This document shows, piece after piece, positions 7,417 to 14,893 of a stretch of 19,762 nucleotides of DNA. How positions within the stretch are numbered: position 1 is the first letter of the stretch; each line of letters begins with the position of its first letter. The stretch lies in NCBI GenBank assembly GCA_023419995.1, contig JAEZXF010000563.1, forward strand, positions 1 through 19,762. Reading direction: 5' to 3'. The notes beneath the pieces are model-generated. The model was not told the DNA's origin and did not search any database. It saw only the letters and a list, made by a program, of their open reading frames with translations. A program made the position numbers and the translations under genes. The stretch is from Pseudomonadota bacterium. Its GTDB lineage: Bacteria; Pseudomonadota; Alphaproteobacteria; Rhizobiales; Rhizobiaceae.

Positions 7417-7965
7417 TCAATCGGGAGGCTGTTCGGGCACGTTCTCCGGCGGAATGACTGGCGTGGTTCCGGTGTCCGGCGGCGGCTCCTCGATTTCCCG
7501 ATCGCCGATCTTCGGCGGGGTCAGCACGCCGTTGCACTTCTCAAGCTCCGGCGGCGCGGCGTCGTCTGCCCGACCGTCGGCCTCGTCGTCGGAGCCGGCC
7601 TGCGCGTCCGGTCGCGCCTGGCATGGATCCGTCGCGCCTGTCATGTCGGGACCGTACTCCTGACCCTGGGCGATCAGGGGACCTGATGCGACGATGCAGC
7701 ACACCAGGGCCATCGTGAGGAAAGAGGAGCGGGCTGCGCCCGGCGCCGGGGAATCCGGCGGGGAGGGCACCTCGGCTGGGAGATCCGGCGGTATCTGGAT
7801 CGGCTCCTCGCCCGGCGAGGGGACCGGATCGGGCGACGACGGAGGAATGCCCGGCGGCTCGTCGGTTTGCGGGACCTCGGGCGGCGTCGGCGGCCGCGCC
7901 GGCTCCGCACCGGGATTGTCCGGTGCGGGCTGCGGATCGTTCGGGTCGGGCATGGACGCGTTCAT
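7417..7965 (-). CDS. Pro-rich protein with one hydrophobic segment and acidic secreted tail, function unknown
   Basis: I do not recognise a named family. From ATG 7965 the product has 182 residues. Residues 1 to about 75 are dominated by Pro, Glu, Asp and Ser (PDPNDPQPAPDNPG, then many PPE/PSP repeats). A hydrophobic stretch follows, SSFLTMALVCCIVASGPLIA (about residues 79-98), then an acidic tail with DPCQARPDAQAG, LEKCNGVLTPPKIGDREIEE and TPVIPPENVPEQPPD. The tail resembles small secreted hypothetical proteins found in rhizobia, which normally start at a signal peptide. Here the Pro-rich part is joined in frame, so this may be two genes (a second start near ATG 7728) or one signal-anchored protein. 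ATG 7953 is an alternative start. No clear Shine-Dalgarno precedes any of them. Confidence 0.55.
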   Translation of the reverse strand: MNASMPDPNDPQPAPDNPGAEPARPPTPPEVPQTDEPPGIPPSSPDPVPSPGEEPIQIPPDLPAEVPSPPDSPAPGAARSSFLTMALVCCIVASGPLIAQGQEYGPDMTGATDPCQARPDAQAGSDDEADGRADDAAPPELEKCNGVLTPPKIGDREIEEPPPDTGTTPVIPPENVPEQPPD

Positions 7966-8573
7966 CTCGATGCTCAGGGGGTTCTCCAACCCCAATCCCG
8001 GCGAATGCGATGTGTTCCCTCGGAAGCCGACGGCGTGCGGCGAGGGAACGCCGAAAGGGCCCGAGCCTTGAGCGACAGGCTTGCCGGCAAGAGACGGCGA
8101 ACCGCTTCCACCGTGCCGCCAGCGCCTTATCCGCCGGACGGATTTAGCCTCGCGGACAGCCTGTCGCTGCGGGCTTCTTCGCATCGGGCGTGAGCCGGAG
8201 CCGGATTGACGGTCGGCCATGCGCGGCAAGCCCGCATGATTTGCTGCCAAGGGGAGGGGCGAGGCTTCCCCGCGCTGCGGTGGAAAGTGCCGCGGAGCGG
8301 CTTGGCGCGAAGGATCTGCCCTGAGGAGGACGATTGAGGATATGTCGAGGCGGGTTGGTGCTTGGGGATATCAAGCAGAACCGGCAGATCGGATTCGCTG
8401 TCAGCAGCGTTCGCGGTTGGCAGCCTTCAGCGCGGTCATCGCGATGGAAGGCGGCTTGGGCCGGGCAGCGTGCCGGGACGCCGATGTGATCGCGTCGAGG
8501 AGCGGGGTGGCCGGTTGCGCGCTCTCCTCGCCTGCTCCCGCGTATCATCCCGGCGCGGTCGGCGAATGCGTCG
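7966..8573. other. About 600-bp stretch without a convincing gene
   Basis: Open frames exist on both strands but read as Arg/Ser/Ala-rich low-complexity translations without family features, as expected by chance in GC-rich DNA. The part up to about 8150 may contain the promoter and leader of the Pro-rich gene. I see no tRNA, no repeats and no mobile-element remnant. Confidence 0.5.
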
Positions 8574-8604
8574 GGAGCGGCCGACCGTTGCCGTCGGCCG
8601 CTCC
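8574..8604. terminator. Strong perfect hairpin downstream of proX
   Basis: GGAGCGGCCGAC (8574-8585) and GTCGGCCGCTCC (8593-8604) are perfect 12-bp arms around a 7-base loop, 25 bases past the proX stop codon. No T tract follows in the proX direction. It probably ends or stabilises the proVWX message. Confidence 0.6.
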
Positions 8605-8628
8605 TGTCCGGCTAGGCCGGGATGCGGT

Positions 8629-9663
8629 TCAGTTCGCGGCCGCCTTGGCGGCCTCGATCCAGCCGTCGAACGTCGCCTGATTGGCCTTGACCCACTCGTC
8701 GGCCTGGCGCTCGAGGTCGGCGGGCTTGCTCTCGCCCTTATACATCTGCGCGTTCTGGGCGAAGATGTCCTCGAGCGGGATGCTCATCTCCTCGAACAGC
8801 TTCCTCGCTGCCGGGTTGGCCTCCAGGAAGGCGTTGTTGGCCACGACCTGGATGTCGTTGGCCGGCCAGCCCATCTGGCAGGGATCGTCGGCGCAGCCCT
8901 TGACGCCGGGAATGGCGGTGTGGGCCTCCATGTCCTTCTGGTCGGCGGGCAGGTTCGCCTCCTGCACCTGGAGCCACACCACGTCCTCGTCGGGCTTCAG
9001 CAGGCCGACGGTCCAGTTCGGCGTCCAGGTGTAGAAGAAGATCGGCTTGCCCTGCTCGTAGCGGCTGATGGCGTCGGCCATCGACGCGGAATAGGCCGCC
9101 TGGATCTGCTGGACGGTGTCGTTCAGCCCGTAGGCCTCCATCTGGTGGGTGATGGTCAGCTCGCAGCCCCAGCCGGGCGGGCAGGCGACGAGGTCGGCCT
9201 TGCCGTCGCCGTTGTCGTCGAACAGCTTGGCGACCTCGGGCTTCCTGAAGTCCTCGACATATTTGATGCCGTTGGCCTCGGCCGTCTTCTTGTCGATCAG
9301 GTAGCCCTGCAGCGCGCCGCCCTTGGCGACGTAGCCGACGGTGCTGGCCTTGTCCTTGATGTCCTCCAGATAGGTGTTGTGAAGCGGGAACCAGCCGCTC
9401 GCCCAGAAGTCGATGTCGCCCTGCGCCAGCGCCTGGTAGAAGGGCGGGTTGTCGAGCGCCATCGGGCCCTCGACCGCGTAGCCGAGCGCCTCCATCGCCT
9501 TCTTGTAGATCTGCGCCTGGAACCATTCCGTGTCCCAGGTCGGCTGGCCGAGCTTCACGGTCTTGCCTTCCCCGGGCAGCGACTGCGCATGGAGCGGCGC
9601 CGCGCCCAGCATGAGCGCGGCGAATGCGAAGCCGGCGCCCGTCATCAATCTGCCAACAGCCAT
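8629..9663 (-). CDS. proX: Glycine betaine/proline betaine ABC transporter substrate-binding protein ProX
   Basis: 344 residues. A signal peptide is visible (residues 1-26, cleavage after LHA). The sequence matches the ProX type: VKLGQPTWDTEWFQAQIYKKA near the mature start, DIDFWASGWFP (residues 83-93), LVACPPGWGCE (159-168), FYTWTPNW (210-217) and CADDPCQMGWP. In E. coli ProX three tryptophans form the aromatic cage for the quaternary ammonium; Trp87, Trp165 and Trp213 here lie at corresponding positions, so a betaine ligand is likely. The cysteine pair 161/167 is also present. AAGGGGAG lies about 8 bases before the ATG. It is the last gene of the proV-proW-proX order, 76 bp after proW. Which betaine it prefers cannot be read from sequence alone. 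Confidence 0.96.
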   Translation of the reverse strand: MAVGRLMTGAGFAFAALMLGAAPLHAQSLPGEGKTVKLGQPTWDTEWFQAQIYKKAMEALGYAVEGPMALDNPPFYQALAQGDIDFWASGWFPLHNTYLEDIKDKASTVGYVAKGGALQGYLIDKKTAEANGIKYVEDFRKPEVAKLFDDNGDGKADLVACPPGWGCELTITHQMEAYGLNDTVQQIQAAYSASMADAISRYEQGKPIFFYTWTPNWTVGLLKPDEDVVWLQVQEANLPADQKDMEAHTAIPGVKGCADDPCQMGWPANDIQVVANNAFLEANPAARKLFEEMSIPLEDIFAQNAQMYKGESKPADLERQADEWVKANQATFDGWIEAAKAAAN

Positions 9664-9739
9664 TTTCGGTACTCCCCTTTTATCGCCGCGCGCCGCGCGG
9701 CCCTGCCTTGTGGTCTTGCCTCGTGGTCCTGTCTCGAAC

Positions 9740-10696
9740 TCATGCCTCCGAGAGGTTTCGCGCCGCCGCTGCCTCGGGCTTGCGGCGGGAAGGGCTGCGC
9801 CGCCGCGCGGCCGGGTCGGCGTTGCCCAGCGCCTGCGTGACGCGGTCGAGGATGATCGCCATCAGCACGAGGCCGAGGCCGCCGATGCCGGCATAGCCGA
9901 TGTCGAGCCGGCCGAGGCCGGTATAGACGGTGAGCCCCAGCCCGCCGGCGCCGATCAGCGCACCGATCACCGCCATGGACAGCGCCAGCATCAGCGTCTG
10001 GTTGACGCCGGTCATGATGGTGCGCAGCGCCAGCGGAAGCTGGATCTCCCACAATATCTGCCGCCGCGTCGAGCCGAAGGCGTGGCCGGCCTCGACCAGC
10101 TCGCCCTGCACCTGCCGGATGCCGAGGTCGGTCAGCCGCACCAGCGGCGGCAGGGCGAAGATGATGGTGGCGATGACCGCCGGCACCATGCCGACGCCGA
10201 ACAGCATGACGATCGGCACCAGATAGACGAAGGACGGGATGGTCTGCATCACGTCGAGCACCGGGCGGATCAGCGCCGCGGTGCGGTCGCTGCGCGCCGC
10301 CGCGATGCCGAGCGGGATGCCGACGACGATGCAGAACACCACCGCCGTGACGATCATGGCGAGCGTCACCATGGTCTCGCGCCAGATGCCGATCCAGTCG
10401 AGCAGGATCAGCGAGGCGAGCGTGAAGGCAGCGAGGCCGCGTCCGCCCCACCGCCACGCCGCCGCCACGGCGAGCGCCACGATGACGGCGAACGGCACGG
10501 CCAGAAGCAGCCCCTGCAGGCCGTCGAGCACCCGGGCGATCGGCCATTGCAGGGCGCGGAAGAACGGCCGGAGCGTCGGCACTAGCCAGTCGCGCACCGC
10601 CGACTGGATCCAGTTGTCGAGCGGCAGGTTGCCCCAGTGCGACGGCCGCAGGAGGTCGGCGGCGGCCTGGAGGCGGGTCAGCGTCTCGGATGCCAT
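9740..10696 (-). CDS. proW: Betaine ABC transporter permease ProW
   Basis: 318 residues in the inner membrane. An amphipathic, Trp-rich N-terminus (PSHWGNLPLDNWIQSAVRDW) precedes several hydrophobic helices from about residue 60. The permease signature is clear: VLDVMQTIPSFVYLVPIVMLFG, then the EAA-type loop EAGHAFGSTRRQILWEIQLPLA that contacts the ATPase, and ALIGAGGLGLTVYTGL. The C-terminal tail is Arg-rich. I chose ATG 10696, two bases after the proV stop and behind AGGAAAGG. A GTG at 10702 overlapping the proV stop as GTGA is an equal alternative that adds two residues. Translational coupling with proV is likely. Confidence 0.95.
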   Translation of the reverse strand: MASETLTRLQAAADLLRPSHWGNLPLDNWIQSAVRDWLVPTLRPFFRALQWPIARVLDGLQGLLLAVPFAVIVALAVAAAWRWGGRGLAAFTLASLILLDWIGIWRETMVTLAMIVTAVVFCIVVGIPLGIAAARSDRTAALIRPVLDVMQTIPSFVYLVPIVMLFGVGMVPAVIATIIFALPPLVRLTDLGIRQVQGELVEAGHAFGSTRRQILWEIQLPLALRTIMTGVNQTLMLALSMAVIGALIGAGGLGLTVYTGLGRLDIGYAGIGGLGLVLMAIILDRVTQALGNADPAARRRSPSRRKPEAAAARNLSEA

Positions 10697-10698
10697 GG

Positions 10699-11793
10699 TC
10701 ACGCCCTTTCCTGTTGCGGCGCGCCGACGAGCGCGGCCGTCACGTCGGCGGCCGAGACCACGCCTTCGGGCTCGCCGGCGGCGTCCAGCACCACGACCGG
10801 CCGCGATGCGCCGACGGTGGCGAACACCTCGTGCAGCAGGCGGCTGCCGTCGACCGTCTCCGCGCCCCCGGCCATCAGCGCCCGGAGCGCGGCGGCGTCC
10901 GCCGGCTGGCGGATCGCCGCGCGCACCGGCAGCACGCGGCCGCGGTCGATGTCGCGGGTGAAGGCCGCGACGTAGTCGTCGGCCGGGTCGAGCACGATGT
11001 CGGCCGGCCAGCCGACCTGCGCGAAGCGGCCGTCCTTCATCACTGCGACATGGTTGCCCAGCGTCAGCGCCTCGTTCAGGTCGTGGGTGATGAAGATGAT
11101 CGTGGTGCGGTACTGGCGCTGCAGCTCGATCAGCTCGCCCTGCATGTCGCGCCGGATCAGCGGGTCGAGCGCGGAGAACGGCTCGTCCATCAGCAGGATC
11201 TCCGGGTCGAGCGCCAGCGCCCGGGCGAGGCCGACGCGCTGCTGCATGCCGCCGGACAGGTCGGACGGGTAGCGGTCGGCCCAGTCGGCGAGGCCGACGC
11301 TCGCCAGCGTCTTCAGCGCCTTGGCCCGGCGCTCGGGCTTCGGCTGGCCGCGCATCTTCAGCCCGTACTCGACGTTCTCGGCCACGGTGCGGTGAGGCAG
11401 GAGGGCGAAGTGCTGGAAGACCATGGTGATCTTCTCCAGCCGCAGCGCCCGCAGCCTGTCCTGCGAGGCGGCCACGATGTCCTCGCCGTCGATCTCGATC
11501 GAGCCCCGGGTCGGCTCCTGCAGCCGGTTCAGGCAACGCACCAGCGTCGACTTGCCCGAGCCCGAGAGGCCCATCACGACGAAGATCTCGCCGGCGTCGA
11601 CCGAGAACGAGATGTCGTTGACGGCGAGCACCGAGCCGGTGCGCTCCAGGATCTCGGCCTTGCTGGCGCCGGCGCGGGCGAGCTCCAGCGCTTCCGCCGA
11701 GTTCGCCCCGAACGCCTTGCTGAGACCGCGCACCTCGATCCGCCGGGCTTCCGGGCCGTCCTCGGCGGTGCGGGTTGCCGGCACGCCGTGCAT
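10699..11793 (-). CDS. proV: Betaine ABC transporter ATP-binding protein ProV
   Basis: 364 residues from ATG 11793. All ATPase motifs are present: Walker A GLSGSGKST (75-83), signature LSGGMQQ (179-185), Walker B ILLMDE (199-204) and the switch histidine in ITHDLNEA (His237). The N-terminal insertion with SKAEILERTG before the first strand is typical of the ProV/OpuAA subfamily. The last 75 residues look like a shortened CBS region; E. coli ProV (400 residues) carries two CBS modules that sense ionic strength, so osmotic gating may differ here. The frame is open further upstream, but that extension is Arg-rich and unlike the family. A G-rich stretch lies upstream of the ATG; the Shine-Dalgarno is weak. 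Confidence 0.94.
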   Translation of the reverse strand: MHGVPATRTAEDGPEARRIEVRGLSKAFGANSAEALELARAGASKAEILERTGSVLAVNDISFSVDAGEIFVVMGLSGSGKSTLVRCLNRLQEPTRGSIEIDGEDIVAASQDRLRALRLEKITMVFQHFALLPHRTVAENVEYGLKMRGQPKPERRAKALKTLASVGLADWADRYPSDLSGGMQQRVGLARALALDPEILLMDEPFSALDPLIRRDMQGELIELQRQYRTTIIFITHDLNEALTLGNHVAVMKDGRFAQVGWPADIVLDPADDYVAAFTRDIDRGRVLPVRAAIRQPADAAALRALMAGGAETVDGSRLLHEVFATVGASRPVVVLDAAGEPEGVVSAADVTAALVGAPQQERA

Positions 11794-11986
11794 CAGGAAA
11801 AGCCCCCGGTGGGCAGGCGAGGGGCGGGAAGATGGGGTGCGTCGGGGCGGCCATGCCGCGCCGGAAGCGAACCGGCCGTCCCGCGCGCACCTGTCGCGGC
11901 GTTGCGCATGCTTCCTCCACCCCTCGTTGCGCCCCCTGCCTTGCGAAGGGGCATGCCGGCGGGCGTCGTCGCCCGTTCTGGAAGTC

Positions 11987-12016
11987 ATGATTTCAAGCAC
12001 CGCGCCGGCTTGTAAA
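11987..12016 (-). promoter_or_regulatory. Possible promoter of proVWX
   Basis: On the minus strand TTTACA (12011-12016) and AATCAT (11987-11992) are separated by 18 bp, resembling -35 and -10 boxes. It lies in the 298-bp gap between the lysR stop and proV. The leader to the proV ATG would be about 190 bases. The -10 match is only 4 of 6. Confidence 0.28.
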
Positions 12017-12091
12017 CTGCACCGCCACGAATGCGGCGCATGACCTGAGGTAATGCCACATCGGCGGGAGGAACCGGCCGAGGGGCCGGCG

Positions 12092-13009
12092 TCAGCCCGG
12101 CGGCAGCTCGCCCGTCTCGGTGCGGATCCAGCGCATGAAGGCCTCGACCTGCGGCTTGGCGGCATGGTCGTGCTTCAACACCACGTAGTAGGCCTCGCGC
12201 GTGCGCAGCGACTCCGCCGAGACGCGCACGAGCTGGTTGAGGCGGATCAGGTCGTGCACCAGCCGGTTCCAGCCGAGCGCGATGCCCTCGCCGCGCATCG
12301 CGGCATGGATGGCATCGGTGTAGAAGTTGCAGCTCAGCGTGATGTTGCGCGCCGCGCCGCTGTAGCCGAAGGCGGAGAGCCAGCGTTCCCAGCCGGTCCA
12401 GGACGGGTCCTGCGAGTCGCTGGCGATGAGGTTGTGGCGGGCGAGGTCGGCGACGCAGTCCGGCGAGCCGTGGCGTTCGAGATAGCCGGGGCTGCACACG
12501 GGGAAGACGTCGTCGTTGAACAGCGCCACGCTCTTGCCGTCCGGCCAGCGGCCCTCGCCGTAGCGGATGGCGACGTCGATGTCCTCGCGCAGCAGGTTCA
12601 CGGCGCTGTCCTGGGTGACGATCTTGAGCTTGACCTCGGGGTTGGTGCGGCGGAAGTCGGAGATCTTCGGCAGCAGCCAGAAATGCGAGAACGCGACCGA
12701 GGCGGCGATGACCAGCTCGCCCGGCTTCTTCTCGTCGGCGATGGCCTGCACCGTGCGGGCGATGATACCGAGCGCCTCGGACATCGACTTGGACAGGGTG
12801 TGGCCGCGCTCCGTCAGCTCGATCGAGCGGTGCAGCCGGCGGAACAGGGGGAAGCCCAGCGTCGCCTCCAGCGCCTGCACCTGGCGGCTGACGGCGGCCT
12901 GGGTGATGCCGAGCTCCGAGGCCGCCCGGGTGAAGCTCGCCTGCCTGGCGGCGGCCTCGAACACCACCAGCGAGGTCATCGGCGGAAGCTGACGGCGGAA
13001 TCCAGACAT
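12092..13009 (-). CDS. LysR family transcriptional regulator (GcvA-like), probable regulator of the betaine genes
   Basis: 305 residues with an N-terminal HTH (MTSLVVFEAAARQASFTRAASELGITQAAVSRQVQALEATLGFPLFRRLHRSIELTERG) and an effector domain from about residue 95 (GELVIAASVAFSHFWLLPKI, DVAIRYGEG, GIALGWNRLVHDLI). The pattern is that of the GcvA-like LysR subgroup. AGGCAGG precedes ATG 13009. It is divergent from the MttB-type methyltransferase (120 bp between starts) and is followed on the same strand by proVWX 298 bp later. It therefore probably controls methyltransferase and importer together in response to a betaine. The inducer assignment is inference. Confidence 0.93.
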   Translation of the reverse strand: MSGFRRQLPPMTSLVVFEAAARQASFTRAASELGITQAAVSRQVQALEATLGFPLFRRLHRSIELTERGHTLSKSMSEALGIIARTVQAIADEKKPGELVIAASVAFSHFWLLPKISDFRRTNPEVKLKIVTQDSAVNLLREDIDVAIRYGEGRWPDGKSVALFNDDVFPVCSPGYLERHGSPDCVADLARHNLIASDSQDPSWTGWERWLSAFGYSGAARNITLSCNFYTDAIHAAMRGEGIALGWNRLVHDLIRLNQLVRVSAESLRTREAYYVVLKHDHAAKPQVEAFMRWIRTETGELPPG

Positions 13010-13053
13010 GAGCCTGCCTCATGCGTAACGCGTGAAAAAGTGACGTTGACGCT

Positions 13054-13066
13054 GTTATCGCATAAC
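13054..13066. promoter_or_regulatory. Candidate operator between lysR and the methyltransferase gene
   Basis: GTTAT (13054-13058) CGC ATAAC (13062-13066) is a perfect short dyad in the 120-bp divergent intergenic region. A TTGACG at 13046-13051 just before it could be a -35 box for the methyltransferase, although no good -10 box is visible at the right distance. Confidence 0.33.
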
Positions 13067-13129
13067 GGATGCTCATGCGCAGCGGCTTTTGCCGACCATC
13101 GCTGTCGCAAACGGGAAAGGGACCTCGGC

Positions 13130-14704
13130 ATGGATCTCGCCGCCGAAACGCAGGGCGCGACGGAAAGCGGCGCGACCCGTCGCCGCGAGCGCGGCGGACG
13201 CACCGCGCGCCGCGAGCAGCGCGCGCATCCCTCGCAGGGGCTCGGCCGGCCCTATATCGTGCGCAACATCCCCACCTACGACGTGCTGTCGGAGGAGAAC
13301 CTCGTCCGCATCGAGGAGACGGCCGACCGCATCCTCGAGGAGATAGGCATCGAGTTCCGCGACGACCCGCAGGCGATCGAGCTCTGGAGGCGGGCCGGCG
13401 CAAAGCTGGACGGCGTGCTGGTGCGCTTCGAGAAGGGCCTTCTGCGCGACATCCTGAGGACCGCGCCGGCGCGCTTCACCCAGCATGCGCGCAACCCGGC
13501 GCGCTCGGTGGAGATCGGCGGCAAGTCGGTCGTGTTCTCGCCGGCCTACGGCTCGCCCTTCGTCATGGACCTCGACCGGGGCCGGCGCTACGGCACCATC
13601 GAGGACTTCCGCAACTTCGTGAAGCTGGCGCAGTCCTCGCCGTGGCTGCACCATTCGGGCGGCACGATCTGCGAGCCGGTGGACGTGCCGGTCAACAAGC
13701 GCCACCTCGACATGGTCTACAGCCACATCCGATATTCCGACCGCGCCTTCATGGGCTCGGTGACGGCGGAGAACCGGGCCGAGGATTCCATCGACATGGC
13801 GCGCATCGTCTTCGGCGAGGCGTTCGCCGACGAGAACTGCGTCATCCTCGGCAACGTCAACGTCAACTCGCCGCTGGTGTGGGACGGCACCATGACGCTG
13901 GCGCTGCGCGCCTATGCCCGCGCCAACCAGGCGGCGGTGATCGTGCCGTTCATCCTCGGCGGCGCCATGGGGCCGGTGACGAATGCCGGGGCCATCGCCC
14001 AGTCGCTGGCCGAGACCATGGCCGGCTGCGCGCTGACCCAGCTCGAGCGTCCCGGCGCGCCGGTGATCTTCGGCAACTTCCTGTCGTCGATGTCGCTGCG
14101 CTCGGGCTCGCCGACCTTCGGCACGCCGGAGCCGGCCATCGGCTCGATGGTGGTGGGCCAGCTCGCCCGCCGGCTCGCCCTGCCGCTCCGGTGCTCGGGC
14201 AACTTCACCACCTCCAAGCTGCCCGATGCCCACGCGATGAACGAGGGAACGATGTCGATGCTGGCGGCCGTGCATTGCGGGGCGAACTTCATCCTGCATT
14301 CGGCCGGCTTCCTCGACGGGCTGCTCTCCATGTCCTACGAGAAATTCGTGATGGACGCGGATTTCTGCGGCGCGCTGCACACCTATCTCGACGGGGTGAG
14401 GGTGGACGACAACCAGCTCGCGCTCGACGCCTTCCGCGAGGTGGGACCCGGACACCACTTCTTCGGCTGCGCCCATACCATGGCGAATTACGAGACCGCC
14501 TTCTGGGACTCCGAGGTGGCCGACAACGAATCCTTCGAGAAATGGGAGGCCGCCGGCGGAACGGATGCGGCCGTCCGCGCCAACAAGCGCTGGAAGCAGG
14601 CGCTTGCCGAATACGAGGCCCCGCCGATGGACGAAGCGACGGACGAGGCGCTTCAGGACTTCATCGCCCGCCGCAAGGCGGCGGTGGAGGATGCGTGGTA
14701 CTGA
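13130..14704 (+). CDS. Trimethylamine methyltransferase family protein (MttB/COG5598), non-pyrrolysine type
   Basis: 524 residues from ATG 13130, with AAAGGGA about 8 bases upstream. The basic N-terminal tail (residues about 15-35, rich in Arg) precedes the MttB fold: RPYIVRNIPTYDVLSEENL, EIGIEFRDDP, GGAMGPVTNAG, ALTQLERPGAPVIFGNF, GNFTTSKLPDAHA (357-369) and GANFILHSAGFLDGLLSMSYEKFVMD. The archaeal enzyme needs pyrrolysine at an in-frame amber codon; this gene has none. Characterised non-Pyl members (MtgB, MtpB, MtcB, MtyB) demethylate glycine betaine, proline betaine, carnitine or gamma-butyrobetaine onto a corrinoid protein. ProXWV next door supports a betaine substrate, but no corrinoid partner is encoded in the window. 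The exact substrate is unknown. Confidence 0.93.
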   Translation: MDLAAETQGATESGATRRRERGGRTARREQRAHPSQGLGRPYIVRNIPTYDVLSEENLVRIEETADRILEEIGIEFRDDPQAIELWRRAGAKLDGVLVRFEKGLLRDILRTAPARFTQHARNPARSVEIGGKSVVFSPAYGSPFVMDLDRGRRYGTIEDFRNFVKLAQSSPWLHHSGGTICEPVDVPVNKRHLDMVYSHIRYSDRAFMGSVTAENRAEDSIDMARIVFGEAFADENCVILGNVNVNSPLVWDGTMTLALRAYARANQAAVIVPFILGGAMGPVTNAGAIAQSLAETMAGCALTQLERPGAPVIFGNFLSSMSLRSGSPTFGTPEPAIGSMVVGQLARRLALPLRCSGNFTTSKLPDAHAMNEGTMSMLAAVHCGANFILHSAGFLDGLLSMSYEKFVMDADFCGALHTYLDGVRVDDNQLALDAFREVGPGHHFFGCAHTMANYETAFWDSEVADNESFEKWEAAGGTDAAVRANKRWKQALAEYEAPPMDEATDEALQDFIARRKAAVEDAWY

Positions 14705-14843
14705 AGGCCGCGCCGGCAGCACCGTGACGATCGCGAAAGCGGGCGTCGATCCTCTCCTTCATCCTTACCAGACCAGGCACCCGGCGCTGATGCGGGCAGG
14801 GAGCAGGATCCGGGCGTAGCCTGTTTCAAAGCCGGTCTCTCGG

Positions 14844-14878
14844 GAGCCGGAGCAGACGTGGTCCCGCGCAACCGGCTC
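14844..14878. terminator. Possible hairpin between convergent methyltransferase and flavoprotein genes
   Basis: GAGCCGG (14844-14850) and CCGGCTC (14872-14878) are perfect 7-bp arms with a 21-bp spacer, in the 189-bp gap between two convergent stop codons. There is no T tract. Nothing else is visible in the gap. Confidence 0.25.
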
Positions 14879-14893
14879 GTTCCGCGGCCGCCG

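Noticed and set aside
8010..8080. GGAAC box as an EcfG general stress promoter upstream of the Pro-rich gene
   Set aside because: On the minus strand GGAAC is present, but the next GTT is about 23 bases away rather than 16-17.
11794..12165. Extended proV start
   Set aside because: The frame is open but Arg/Ser-rich and overlaps the intergenic region and the lysR 3' end; ATPase homology begins after ATG 11793.
12053..13129. N-terminal extension of the methyltransferase frame upstream of 13130
   Set aside because: The frame is open but is antisense to lysR and not like the family; ATG 13130 has a ribosome-binding site and matches the normal length.
13130..14704. Pyrrolysine-containing MttB
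   Set aside because: No in-frame TAG interrupts the 524 codons, so it is the non-Pyl type.
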